From Ochrobactrum chromiisoli (lineage in GTDB: Bacteria; Pseudomonadota; Alphaproteobacteria; Rhizobiales; Rhizobiaceae), in contig NZ_JAPHAV010000002.1 of assembly GCF_026241335.1 (NCBI RefSeq), positions 186,001 through 250,000 of the forward strand: a stretch of 64,000 nt of DNA. The letters run 5' to 3'. This document shows, one piece after another, positions 1 to 8,629 of the stretch. Position 1 is the stretch's first letter. Each line of letters begins with the position of its first letter. Below the pieces are notes generated by a model. The model was not told where the DNA came from. It searched no databases and worked only from the letters and a program-made list of their open reading frames with translations. The position numbers were made by a program, and so were the translations under genes.

Positions 1-1
1 T

Positions 2-1372
2 CTTGTCGAAGGCAGCGTTGGTGGTGCAGCCAAACAAATGGGGTTAAGTACAGCTGCCATGAGCCGGTTGCTTGGTCAGATTCGAGAAAAATTCGACGAC
101 CCCATTTTTGTTCGGTCCGGTCGCAATATGATAGCGACACCCAAGGCAGAGGCGTTGCGCGGACGCTTGCGCCGTCTGGCCAATGAAACGGAAGCACTGA
201 TGAATTTTGACAGCGATAATGCTGTTGAAACCCATTGTAGGAGAAAACATGGCTGGGAGCGCACAAGCACGATTGTGGCACCGCCGCCGCTCGGTATTCG
301 TAAGGTCGTGGAGCTGGAAAACCATCCGACTCCTGAACAACTTGCAGCACAATTTGCGAATATTCAGGACGAGAATGATCCGGCTCTGCGGCTGGCAAAA
401 TATATAGGCATTACCGGACGCAAGGCTGGTCACACCCGGCCTCTCGAAATGCATGAAGCCGAAGATGCGTTCACAACAATCTTTGCAGGGCAGGCGGATC
501 CCATGCAAATCAGTGCCTTGCTGCGTCTTATTCATTATCGCGGTGAAACTGCGCCGGAACTTGCAGGCATGGCGCAGGCAGCGAAGAAATATTATTCAAC
601 AAAAGCCGGTCTCGGCAGACCTGCTCTTGATTGGCCTGCCTATCTCTCGCCAAACTCGCACCAGTCGCCATGGTTTATGCTGTCCGCAATCCTTGTGGCA
701 CGCGCAGGTTATCCCGTTGTGCTGCATGGCAATTGCGGCATGGGAGAAATCTCAGGCAAGCTGGAGCTGGCGGCAGAGGCCATCAAAATACCGATTGCCG
801 GTTCATTGTCGCTCGGCGAGGAAGCTCTGAACGCACATGGCATCTGCTTCATGCCTTTGGCGGGATTTGCCCCACAAGTGCATGGATTGCTCGCACTTTA
901 TCCGCTGTTTCACTCCAGATCGTCCATCAACAGCCTCGCGCATCTGCTCAATCCAATGCAGCTTTCGGCGTCATTTCTTGGTGTCACGCAGCCAGCCTAT
1001 CGCGAACTGCACCGTGATGCGGCGGCGCTTTTGGATTGGCAATCGGTCTCGGCGGTTTCGACAAGCCGTGACGTGGCGGAACTGGTACCCTTCCACGCCC
1101 ATACGATTTACAGATGGGTTGATGGGCAAAAGTCTGACATGACATTGCCAACACTCTCAAAAGCGACGACAGACAAGCATGCAAGTTTGACGACGTTTGA
1201 ATATTGGCTTGCCGTCTGGTCCGGGGCTGCGGTTGATGAACGCGCGGAACTGACGGTTATTGCCTCAGCCGCAATGGCCCTCATGACCGTGCTTGGGGCC
1301 GACAATGAAAGCTATGGCCAGTTCCACAAGAAAGCAGAAGAGCTCTGGCGCGCACGCCACACTGTTATGTGA
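2..1372 (+). CDS. LysR-type HTH fused to TrpD-like (YbiB/TrpD2) glycosyl-transferase-family protein, 5' end missing
   Basis: The reading frame is open from base 2, so the start lies left of the window. The first ~60 visible residues are the second half of a LysR-type winged HTH (AAKQMGLSTAAMSRLLGQIR, then the wing with PIFVRSGRNMIATPKA). From about residue 100 the protein is a divergent anthranilate phosphoribosyltransferase fold, with a TrpD N-terminal helical part and a glycine-containing HGNCGMGEISGK segment where TrpD binds PRPP. This matches the TrpD2/YbiB group, which bind nucleic acid rather than make tryptophan. No LysR effector domain follows the HTH. Family and fold are fairly secure; the biological role is unknown. 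Confidence 0.75.
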   Translation, partial: LVEGSVGGAAKQMGLSTAAMSRLLGQIREKFDDPIFVRSGRNMIATPKAEALRGRLRRLANETEALMNFDSDNAVETHCRRKHGWERTSTIVAPPPLGIRKVVELENHPTPEQLAAQFANIQDENDPALRLAKYIGITGRKAGHTRPLEMHEAEDAFTTIFAGQADPMQISALLRLIHYRGETAPELAGMAQAAKKYYSTKAGLGRPALDWPAYLSPNSHQSPWFMLSAILVARAGYPVVLHGNCGMGEISGKLELAAEAIKIPIAGSLSLGEEALNAHGICFMPLAGFAPQVHGLLALYPLFHSRSSINSLAHLLNPMQLSASFLGVTQPAYRELHRDAAALLDWQSVSAVSTSRDVAELVPFHAHTIYRWVDGQKSDMTLPTLSKATTDKHASLTTFEYWLAVWSGAAVDERAELTVIASAAMALMTVLGADNESYGQFHKKAEELWRARHTVM

Positions 1373-1620
1373 GGATTGATAAGATTGTGCTTCAAATAAA
1401 ATGATCGCAGTCCGGCTATCTGATTCAAATTGATAGCAACGTGTTTCGTTCGGTGGAGAAAGATATTCTATATATGGCTTTTTAGAGAAAATAATTCCCG
1501 CCTTCGCAGCAGATCGGCACGTTGTTGCGTTGTTAACGGCCAGTGTAAGCCGTAGATTTTGCGGGAATAATCGGGACTCAGCAGGCGATTGCTCAAGCTG
1601 GTATTCCAAGGAGATTTTCT

Positions 1621-2679
1621 ATGACTGCTCATTCGCATCCGTTCAATCTGCCGCTGCTTGATATATCCCGCTATAATGGAACGCCGGAAGAACGCGCCAA
1701 TTTTATCGATGAACTTCGCCGCACGCTCCATGATCATGGCTTTTTCTATCTTACCGGGCATGGCGTTGACCCTCAGCTGATCGCGGATGTTATTGCGACA
1801 GCCAAGCGTTTCTTTGCGCTGCCAAGCGAAGAAAAGCTTAAAATTGAGATGATCAAAACATCGAATTTCCGTGGCTATAATCGTGCGGGCCTGGAACGCA
1901 CGCGCGGAGAACAGGACTGGCGCGAACAGCTCGACATCAATACCGAGTTGGAGCCTGTCGACATTGGTCCTGACAGCCCGGCATGGAAGCGTTTGATCGG
2001 GCCAAATCAGTGGCCAGAGGCGTTGCCTGAGCTGAAGCCACTCTTGCTTGCTTATCAGGCGGAAGTGACGCGTGTTGGCATTGATGTACTCAAAGCCATT
2101 GCGCAGGCTCTCGGGCAGAGCGAAGATTTCTTCGCGCAAATCTATGAACCGCATCCCTCGCAGCTTTTGAAGATCATTCGCTATCCGGGGCGCGATGTGG
2201 CTGAAAGTGAACAAGGCGTTGGCGCACACAAGGACGGTGGCTTCGTGACCGTTCTGCTTCAGGATGTTGTTCCGGGTCTGCGCGTGCAGCGTGAAGACGG
2301 CGTCTGGATTGATGCGCCACCTGTGCCGGGCACGTTTGTCATCAATACGGGTGAACTCCTCGAATTGGCAACCAATGGGTTTGTACGCGCTGATGTGCAT
2401 GGCGTTGTTGCGCCGCCTGCAGGCACTGAACGCTTCTCCGTCGCATTCTTCCTTGGTGCGCGTTATGATGCCACAATCCCTGTTATTGATTTGCCGGAAG
2501 ACTTGAAGACAAAAGAGCGCGGCGTAAGCGTTGATCCGCTCAATACGCTTTTCCGCGAAGTGGGGCAGAACAATTTGAAGAGCCGCCTGCGTTCACATCC
2601 AGACGTTGCCCGCGCCCATCATCAAGATCTGCTGGACTCCCCGGAATTCGCCAGTCTCAAGCTGGGGGCTGCATATTAG
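1621..2679 (+). CDS. 2-oxoglutarate/Fe(II)-dependent dioxygenase, isopenicillin N synthase-like
   Basis: 352 residues, the usual length of this family. The N-terminal DIOX_N domain (residues ~7-120) contains DHGFFYLTGHGV. The C-terminal double-stranded beta helix carries the iron triad: HxD in GAHKDGGF near residue 203 and the distal His in ADVHGVV near residue 260. The 2-oxoglutarate-binding RxS motif follows in ERFSVAFF. These are the residues expected of an active oxygenase. GGAG at ~8 bases supports the ATG at 1621. It is a single gene ended by a strong terminator; substrate unknown. Confidence 0.85.
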   Translation: MTAHSHPFNLPLLDISRYNGTPEERANFIDELRRTLHDHGFFYLTGHGVDPQLIADVIATAKRFFALPSEEKLKIEMIKTSNFRGYNRAGLERTRGEQDWREQLDINTELEPVDIGPDSPAWKRLIGPNQWPEALPELKPLLLAYQAEVTRVGIDVLKAIAQALGQSEDFFAQIYEPHPSQLLKIIRYPGRDVAESEQGVGAHKDGGFVTVLLQDVVPGLRVQREDGVWIDAPPVPGTFVINTGELLELATNGFVRADVHGVVAPPAGTERFSVAFFLGARYDATIPVIDLPEDLKTKERGVSVDPLNTLFREVGQNNLKSRLRSHPDVARAHHQDLLDSPEFASLKLGAAY

Positions 2680-2853
2680 AGTAGTGCTTTTGAAAGCGGG
2701 GATGCGTTCTGGGAAAAGCAGAGAAGTGAACCCGTTCCTTGCCGGCCGAATGCTAAAGTCGCTTTGGGTCCATCAAGGAACAGGTTCGGGGGTACATATA
2801 TATCATCCGCCCATTACGCCATTTATTATAGCTGGCAGGAATCACAGATAAAT

Positions 2854-2880
2854 AAAGCGCCGGAGACCCGGCGCTTTTCT
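2854..2880. terminator. Bidirectional intrinsic terminator
   Basis: A 10-bp perfect stem (aaagcgccgg / ccggcgcttt) with loop agac is followed by a T-run on the plus strand and preceded by an A-run. It can end both the oxygenase and the convergent aldehyde dehydrogenase transcripts. Confidence 0.85.
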
Positions 2881-2899
2881 TTTATTTTGTGGGTGTATT

Positions 2900-4345
2900 T
2901 CAGCCGCTGATCAGCTTCACTTCCATGAAGTCTTCCAGACCCCATTTGCCGCCTTCGCGTCCATTGCCTGATTGTTTGTATCCGCCGAACGGACTTCCGG
3001 CAACGCGCGATGTGCCGTTGATCTGAACCATGCCAGCGCGCAGCTTTCGCGCAACGCGCTTTGCCCGATCCGCATTGCCGGTCTGAACATAAGCCGCAAG
3101 ACCATAAGGCGTATCATTGGCAATCGCGATGGCGTCTTCTTCCGTGTCGAAAGGAATCATCGCCAAAACCGGGCCAAAGATTTCTTCGCGCGCAATGCTC
3201 ATATCATTGTTCACATCTGCAAAGATTGTTGGCTTGACGAAATCGCCTTCCGAAATACCGTCCGGACGGCCTGTTCCACCGGCAACCAGACGCGCACCTT
3301 CATCAATGCCCTTCTGAATCATTGTTTGAACCTTTTCAAACTGAACAGATGAGGAGAGGGGGCCGATATGTTCGCCTTCCTTTGCCGGATCATCGACCTT
3401 GGTATTTTCGGCTGCTTTTTTCGCAAACTCGACTGCCTCTTCGTAGACCGAACGCTCAACCAGCATACGCGTTGGCGCATTGCAGGATTGGCCTGTATTC
3501 TCAAAGCAATGGTTTACACCGCGTTTGATGGCCTGTTCGAGGTCGCTATCCGCAAACACGATGTTAGGCGACTTGCCACCAAGTTCCAGCGAAACACGCT
3601 TCACCGTCGCAGCCGCTGCACGCGAAACAGCCGTACCCGCACGCGTTGAGCCGGTGAAAGACATCATGTCGATATTCGGGTGCTGCGACATTGCTTCACC
3701 AACGATCGGACCTTCCCCATTCACAAGATTGAATACGCCTTTTGGCAGCCCGGCCTCATCGATAAATTCGGCAAAGAGCATGGCCGACATGGGAGCGATT
3801 TCGGATGGCTTGAGGATAACCGTGCAGCCCACGGCAAGAGCCGGGATAACCTTGAGTGAAATCTGGTTCATCGGCCAGTTCCATGGGGTAATCAGGCCAC
3901 AAACGCCAATCGGTTCATGTACGATTGTCTGATTGGGATGCTTGGGCGAAAGAATTTCCTCGAATTCAAAATTCTCGAATGCAGCGATAAAAGCCTTTGT
4001 ATGCGACAGTCCCGCAGCGGCTTGAGACTCGCGCGCAAGTTTGATCGGCGCGCCCATTTCCTTGGAAATCGCCTGTGCCATTTCCTCAAGGCGGCGTTCA
4101 TAAACGTCCACAATACGGCGCAGATAACCAATGCGTTCTTCAGCGGGCGTTTCGCTCCATAGTGGAAACGCTTTGCGTGCAGCAGCGACAGCAAGATCAA
4201 TATCCGCAGCCGAACCCGCAGAAATAACCGCATAAGGTTTTTCAGTTGCCGGATTGATGACCTCAATTGTTTTTGCCTCCAACGGAGCCTGCCACGCGCC
4301 GTCGATATAAAAATCCGTTTTCTGATCCAGATTTTTCTGAAGCAT
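2900..4345 (-). CDS. NAD(P)+-dependent aldehyde dehydrogenase
   Basis: 481 residues, the canonical ALDH length. Visible motifs are the substrate/cofactor stretch GLITPWNWPMNQ, the NAD-binding FTGSTRAG, the general-base Glu in VSLELGGKSPN and the catalytic Cys in ENTGQSCNAPTR. The C-terminal EEIFGPVL and FGGYKQSGNGREGG are also present. The frame extends upstream to 4456, but GGAGG lies 8 bases before the ATG at 4345, and this start gives the normal family length. Substrate cannot be told; the group oxidises aliphatic or aromatic aldehydes to acids. Confidence 0.88.
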   Translation of the reverse strand: MLQKNLDQKTDFYIDGAWQAPLEAKTIEVINPATEKPYAVISAGSAADIDLAVAAARKAFPLWSETPAEERIGYLRRIVDVYERRLEEMAQAISKEMGAPIKLARESQAAAGLSHTKAFIAAFENFEFEEILSPKHPNQTIVHEPIGVCGLITPWNWPMNQISLKVIPALAVGCTVILKPSEIAPMSAMLFAEFIDEAGLPKGVFNLVNGEGPIVGEAMSQHPNIDMMSFTGSTRAGTAVSRAAAATVKRVSLELGGKSPNIVFADSDLEQAIKRGVNHCFENTGQSCNAPTRMLVERSVYEEAVEFAKKAAENTKVDDPAKEGEHIGPLSSSVQFEKVQTMIQKGIDEGARLVAGGTGRPDGISEGDFVKPTIFADVNNDMSIAREEIFGPVLAMIPFDTEEDAIAIANDTPYGLAAYVQTGNADRAKRVARKLRAGMVQINGTSRVAGSPFGGYKQSGNGREGGKWGLEDFMEVKLISG

Positions 4346-4556
4346 GATGAAGTCCTCCATGGGTGCTGATTTGATTTTAAGGGACGCCATTTCGCCCATT
4401 CCCGACGACGCATTATGCGCATTCATTTCGTATTCTAAACGATGCACCTTTCCCAAATACGGCTTCGCTTTTGGGTCGCATTTTTCGCTTTGCGGAAACT
4501 ACCTTCCATTCATGACGAGGTCAAAACAGAAGAAAGAATGGAACAATCAAATTTTC

Positions 4557-4961
4557 TTATTCATTATCGTAGGCTCCGAATTCGATGCCGAGCGTTTCCA
4601 GACCTTCTTCGATGTAATCACCTAAAAGAGGAATACCGAGCAGGTATTTCGCTTCACGTCCATTGTGACGATCTCCGGCTGTCGAGAGGGCTTCTTCCCA
4701 TTCCGCAGCGCTGAAATCACCACGACCAACCCAGACCAGCGCCAGCAATTCGATGCGTTCATCTTCATTTAGCGATTGGATGGCCGCAATCAGTTCCTTT
4801 CGGGTCGGGTTGTCGACAGAGGAATCCAGAATGTCGACATCACCATCATCTGCTGCATTGGAGCCGGAAGATTCGTCCACCGCAGGCACTTGAACGTCAT
4901 ACTCCCGTGCTTTGGAGATGATGAATTCGATATTTTCAATATTATTGACCAGTTCGACCAT
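4557..4961 (-). CDS. DUF3775 domain protein
   Basis: 134 residues, small and acidic. The centre (NPTRKELIAAIQSLNEDERI, then LLALVWVGRGDFSAAEWEEA) and the end (KYLLGIPLLGDYIEEGLE) fit the DUF3775 family of alphaproteobacteria. GGAGG seven bases upstream fixes the ATG at 4961 rather than the longer frame. No enzyme motif, signal or membrane segment is visible. It follows the TauE gene by 70 bases on the same strand and may be cotranscribed. Function unknown. Confidence 0.75.
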   Translation of the reverse strand: MVELVNNIENIEFIISKAREYDVQVPAVDESSGSNAADDGDVDILDSSVDNPTRKELIAAIQSLNEDERIELLALVWVGRGDFSAAEWEEALSTAGDRHNGREAKYLLGIPLLGDYIEEGLETLGIEFGAYDNE

Positions 4962-5031
4962 GATTTGCCTCCGTTGTTCGCAGTCATTGCTTGTCGAGCG
5001 CTGCACGATGGGTCTGCTTCTGGATTGTGCT

Positions 5032-5793
5032 CTAAATCGAGAAGAATGGCAAAACCCAGTCGGCTATCAATTTAATCGACAGACCGAAAAGTGTGATCTG
5101 TACCAGCAGAAAAAACGGGCCATCCGGCATGACACGCGTAAGCTTTGCACCAATAAAGGTCCCGATGATTGCTGCTGGTAACAACCACAGGCCCAGCGAC
5201 CAATCGAGATTGGAGAATTGCTGCAACTGCCAGTAAGGGATCAGCTTAACAGCATTAACGATGGCAAAGAGAATGGTCGATGTGCCTGCGAAAACCAGCT
5301 TTTCGAGATGTTGAGGAAGTACATACATCTGAAATGGCGGCGCACCTGAATGGGACACAAAGCTGGTAAGTCCGGTCAAAATTCCCCAGAAAGTGCCTCC
5401 CGGAATATCGGCCTTGCGCGCCTTACGGCGATATTTCGCGCCCATCCAGACATTGAAGCAGAAGAACAGGCCCACTAAGCCCACAAGCATGCCGATGAAA
5501 GTGCTTGAAAGATGTGAACTGAACAGCCAGCCCAATCCGACGCCAACAATGGCTGCGGGTGTGAGAATAGCGAGATTGCGCGCTGAAAAATGGTGCCGGT
5601 AAAGATAGAGGCCGAACATGTCACTTACGACATAGATCGGCAATAAGAGGGCTGCGGCTGTCACAGGCGAAATAACCAATGCCATCAATGGCACTGATAA
5701 TGTGCCGACAGATGGCAGTCCGCCTTTCGATAATCCCACCAGAAAGGCCGCAATAACGGCGACTGTCATAAACAAAGGCGTATGTTCAAGCAT
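5032..5793 (-). CDS. TauE/SafE-family sulfite/organoanion exporter
   Basis: 253 residues with about eight hydrophobic segments. Two repeats carry the family's glycine/proline signature, the first being AAFLVGLSKGGLPSVGTLSV and the second GLTSFVSHSGAPPFQMYVLP. TauE/SafE proteins are inner-membrane permeases, often exporting sulfite, sulfoacetate or similar anions. No sulfonate genes lie nearby, so the substrate is open. Confidence 0.82.
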   Translation of the reverse strand: MLEHTPLFMTVAVIAAFLVGLSKGGLPSVGTLSVPLMALVISPVTAAALLLPIYVVSDMFGLYLYRHHFSARNLAILTPAAIVGVGLGWLFSSHLSSTFIGMLVGLVGLFFCFNVWMGAKYRRKARKADIPGGTFWGILTGLTSFVSHSGAPPFQMYVLPQHLEKLVFAGTSTILFAIVNAVKLIPYWQLQQFSNLDWSLGLWLLPAAIIGTFIGAKLTRVMPDGPFFLLVQITLFGLSIKLIADWVLPFFSI

Positions 5794-5913
5794 TCAGACA
5801 GCCACCATTATATAATTTTGGCGAGAGACTCTCGCTCAGCTGTATCAGTTATTTACCCGTTTCCAATAGCGCGGCTGCCCAAAATGTGCGACCCGCCTTT
5901 GAAGAATTGCGGT

Positions 5914-6822
5914 CTATTTATCTTCGGCCAAAGCCGAGGAGGGGTCAGAGGTTGCCACGGCTGCCGGACCTTCAATTCCGCGCTGGCGTTCACGGACGAA
6001 AGTAAACAGGCCGGAGATGGTGATCAAAACGATGCCGATGAGCATTGGCAGATCGATGCGATCATGAAAGATAAAATAGCCAAATAAAATGGCCCAGAGC
6101 ATCTGGCTATATTGCGGAGATGCAATGGCGCTGGCTGGCGCACGCTGTGCGGCAAGCATCAAAAGAATATTGGCGAATGCTGCCAGCAGGCCATAACCTG
6201 CCAGATAGGTCCATTGAATGGCGGATGGCGTTTGATAGCTCGGGATCATAAGCGCGCCGCAGATAAGGATCGGCCCGACCAGACCGGCGGTGTAAAGCGA
6301 GATGCGCTTTTCCTTTTTTCCCATAGCGCGAAAAATAACGATGCTGAACGCACCGCCGAGGCCTCCGCCAAGCGCACCAAGATGACCAATCGATAATTCG
6401 CGGAACCCCGGACGCAGAACCACCAAAACGCCGATAAAGCCGATGATAACTGCCAGCCAGCGGCGCCAGCCTACCTGCTCTTTGAGAAAAATCACGGAAA
6501 GGATTGTAACGAAAGCAGGCAGCAGAAAGATGAGTGCAAATGCCTCTGCCATGGAAAGATGGGTAAAGGCGACTACACTGCCAATCACCCCCATCGCGGC
6601 GGTCAGTGTTCGCAACAGCCAAAGCTTGAGATTGGTTGTCCTGAACATGTCCAGCCATTCGTCGCCGGGCTTTTTGGTAAAGGGAATGGCAAGTATACCC
6701 AGAACGGCACCATAGAAGGCAACTTCATAAGGGGAGAGTGTGCCGTCCAAAAACTTGACGCAGGCATCGCTTACAGCGAATGCGGCATAGGAAGCGAATG
6801 CGAGGAAAATACCGTAAAGCAT
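5914..6822 (-). CDS. DMT-family transporter with two EamA domains
   Basis: 302 residues, about ten hydrophobic helices arranged as two EamA repeats (residues ~5-137 and ~150-280). Typical features are SPYEVAFYGAVLGI at helix 2, the helix 3-4 arginine/threonine segment and APASAIASPQYSQMLWAILF in the second repeat. Drug/metabolite transporters export amino acids or metabolites. It runs the same way as the TauE gene, 120 bases upstream. Substrate unknown. Confidence 0.82.
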   Translation of the reverse strand: MLYGIFLAFASYAAFAVSDACVKFLDGTLSPYEVAFYGAVLGILAIPFTKKPGDEWLDMFRTTNLKLWLLRTLTAAMGVIGSVVAFTHLSMAEAFALIFLLPAFVTILSVIFLKEQVGWRRWLAVIIGFIGVLVVLRPGFRELSIGHLGALGGGLGGAFSIVIFRAMGKKEKRISLYTAGLVGPILICGALMIPSYQTPSAIQWTYLAGYGLLAAFANILLMLAAQRAPASAIASPQYSQMLWAILFGYFIFHDRIDLPMLIGIVLITISGLFTFVRERQRGIEGPAAVATSDPSSALAEDK

Positions 6823-7177
6823 TGTGATGTCCGAATATGGGCCAAGGATAGTTTCCTCCGCGGATCGGATTAATCGATTAAAGCCGATTTAGCAAAAGGC
6901 AATTTTGTGGAATTTCGAAAAACTGACCTAAAGTTTATCGCGCTTGATCGCGCAGATGACACTCGCTCTAAACTGCTTTAATTACCGTCGGTTTGCAAAC
7001 ATTCAATGAACCCATTTTGCTGCGGCATGCTTTCGCTGTGCAGCCTATGGTGCAGGGGATAGCTGCCTTTTTAAGGCAGCGAGCTCCACCGAAAATGCAT
7101 GCCTCATTTGCAATCATATCCGTGGTGGAATTTTGTGCAAAAGACTATTTATGAGGCATCCAACGAGGAGAGAAGAA
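6823..7177. other. Intergenic region with an 8-bp hairpin upstream of the DUF1127 gene
   Basis: No supportable gene. An inverted repeat, gctgcctt / aaggcagc with a 3-base loop (7062-7080), lies about 100 bases before the DUF1127 start, in its probable leader. It lacks a T-run on either strand, so it is more likely a leader hairpin than a terminator. Confidence 0.4.
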
Positions 7178-7315
7178 ATGAACATTCGTCAGAAATTCCA
7201 GCAGTATGTTTCCCGCCGTCGTGCAATGCGTGAACTTGGTGCGATGGACGATCATCTTCTTGCCGACATCGGCGTATCGCGTTCGCAGATTCAGAGCGCA
7301 GTGTTCGGTAAGTAA
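7178..7315 (+). CDS. DUF1127 small basic protein
   Basis: 45 residues (MNIRQKFQQYVSRRRAMREL, then GAMDDHLLADIGVSRSQI). This is the arginine-rich DUF1127 pattern ending in the DI-G-(V/L)-S-R motif. The start follows gaggagag by about six bases. Short DUF1127 proteins in Rhizobiales have been linked to RNA metabolism and phosphate or stress responses; nothing here shows which applies. It stands alone, with its own leader and terminator. Confidence 0.85.
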   Translation: MNIRQKFQQYVSRRRAMRELGAMDDHLLADIGVSRSQIQSAVFGK

Positions 7316-7373
7316 TCACTGATGGTGCGGCTCACAATCGATCGCCCCGAAAGTGAAATTCAATCAATATAAC

Positions 7374-7410
7374 AAAGCGTCGGTCCTCCAGTCCCGGCGC
7401 TTTTGTTTTT
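7374..7410 (+). terminator. Intrinsic terminator of the DUF1127 gene
   Basis: The stem aaagcgtcgg / ccggcgcttt (one G-T pair) with a 10-base loop is followed by ttttgttttt. Confidence 0.75.
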
Positions 7411-7761
7411 AAAAATGGCTTATTATAGATCATTCCATTAAAGCATTTTGATATCGCGCGTTGATTGCGTTTCTGTTCCAGAGTCAATTTTTTCTTTTTG
7501 AGACAAAACACCCATTAAATTGGGACGTTCTTCTCTTGCTTATGTATGCAGCTCTTGTAACCTGTATTTGTGTGGGGGGGCAGCGATGAAGCTACGCTTC
7601 TTTATAGATGTAAAGATAGTTTAGCATCGAAAATCATCACTGCTGATTAGATAGAAGCTTTCATTCCGTAATTGTATACTGTCCCATACGTAAGGCATTA
7701 TCGTAATTGGAATGTATTGCGGGCTCTAGCCCAAAACGGAATATTAAATATTAAGGCTTGC
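7411..7761. other. Gene-free AT-rich spacer
   Basis: About 350 bases between the DUF1127 terminator and the 7762 hairpin. There is no open frame with a credible ribosome site on either strand. A run of seven G (about 7573-7579) is the only compositional oddity. It probably holds the promoter of the DUF2938 gene, but no clear -35/-10 pair stands out. Confidence 0.4.
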
Positions 7762-7799
7762 ACATCGGGTAGCCACACGCTTATGTGGCTACCCGATGT
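7762..7799 (+). promoter_or_regulatory. Perfect 16-bp inverted repeat just upstream of the DUF2938 start
   Basis: The arm acatcgggtagccaca (7762-7777) is repeated inverted at 7784-7799 around a 6-base loop (cgctta). It ends 16 bases before the ATG at 7816 and has no T-run, so it is not a normal terminator. In RNA it would be a very stable leader hairpin close to the ribosome site. In DNA it could be a dimeric operator. Confidence 0.6.
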
Positions 7800-7815
7800 T
7801 GTGTAAGGCCTTCCC

Positions 7816-8301
7816 ATGATCAATCTCATTCTCAATGGAATAATAATCGGCATCGGTGCGACGATTGTTATGGATGTCTGGGCGCTTGCGCTTGCGCAGT
7901 TTCCCGGTCAGTCGCGCCCGAATTGGGGTCTTGTTGGCCGCTGGTTCTGGCATTTGCGCGACGGGCAGATATTTCACGATGACATTGCTGCATCCCGGCC
8001 CTATGCGCATGAGGTCGCTTTGGGCTGGATTGGTCATTATGCCGTTGGTATTCTTTATGGCGTTATTTTTGCGCTTTATGCCGGCAGTGTATGGTTCGCG
8101 AATCCAGCATTTCTTCCGGCATGGATATTTGGTCTCCTGACAGTGGCTGCAGGCTGGTTTTTGTTACAGCCGGGCTTGGGAATCGGCTGGGCAGCATCGC
8201 GATTGCCCAACGCGCGCACGGTGAGAGTGCTGAATCTGGTTGCGCATACATTCTTTGCGCTTGGCATGTATGGCACCGCAATTTTGTTAAAAATGTTATG
8301 A
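7816..8301 (+). CDS. DUF2938 membrane protein
   Basis: 161 residues with four hydrophobic segments (residues ~3-25, 68-92, 97-120, 138-158). The pattern IGATIVMDVWALALAQFPGQ and HEVALGWIGHYAVGILYGVI fits DUF2938, a family of small inner-membrane proteins of unknown function. The Shine-Dalgarno is weak, and the 7762-7799 hairpin abuts it, so translation may be controlled there. Confidence 0.75.
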   Translation: MINLILNGIIIGIGATIVMDVWALALAQFPGQSRPNWGLVGRWFWHLRDGQIFHDDIAASRPYAHEVALGWIGHYAVGILYGVIFALYAGSVWFANPAFLPAWIFGLLTVAAGWFLLQPGLGIGWAASRLPNARTVRVLNLVAHTFFALGMYGTAILLKML

Positions 8302-8629
8302 TAAACAATTAGATAGTCTTAGAAGATCAACGTTGGGCATCTGTCATTTTTGAAGCTCTTTCAAAAAATAAAGCCTGAATGGACGGCTGGCGCAGCGCAA
8401 AATCTCGGTCCAAACTAAATCACGTTAATAAACAGGCATTCTTGCGGCAGAACTGTGTTTTTGATCGTATTGGGTGTATGGGGAACAAATCCGCTTGCTG
8501 TTATGTGGCTGCGGTTAACAAATACGGCATTCGCAATAGATTGCACTGATTAAAAGTGGCTGAGCGTTCTCTTTCGCGTTGCGTCATTCATTGGTGTTAT
8601 GGAAAGCGAGCTTTTGCCCTGGAGGGACC
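8302..8629. other. Intergenic leader of the NCS2 permease gene
   Basis: No gene is seen. A weak imperfect stem (tggac 8380-8384 with gtcca 8408-8412 around an internal gct/agc stem) lies in the leader. It does not show the conserved core of a purine riboswitch. The region should carry the permease promoter. Confidence 0.35.

Noticed and set aside
1468-2400. 310-residue minus-strand frame opposite the oxygenase
   Set aside because: The plus strand has a full oxygenase with all catalytic residues; the antisense frame is a shadow without motifs.
8302-8629. Purine riboswitch upstream of the NCS2 permease
   Set aside because: Looked for the conserved three-way junction core; only a weak unrelated stem was found.
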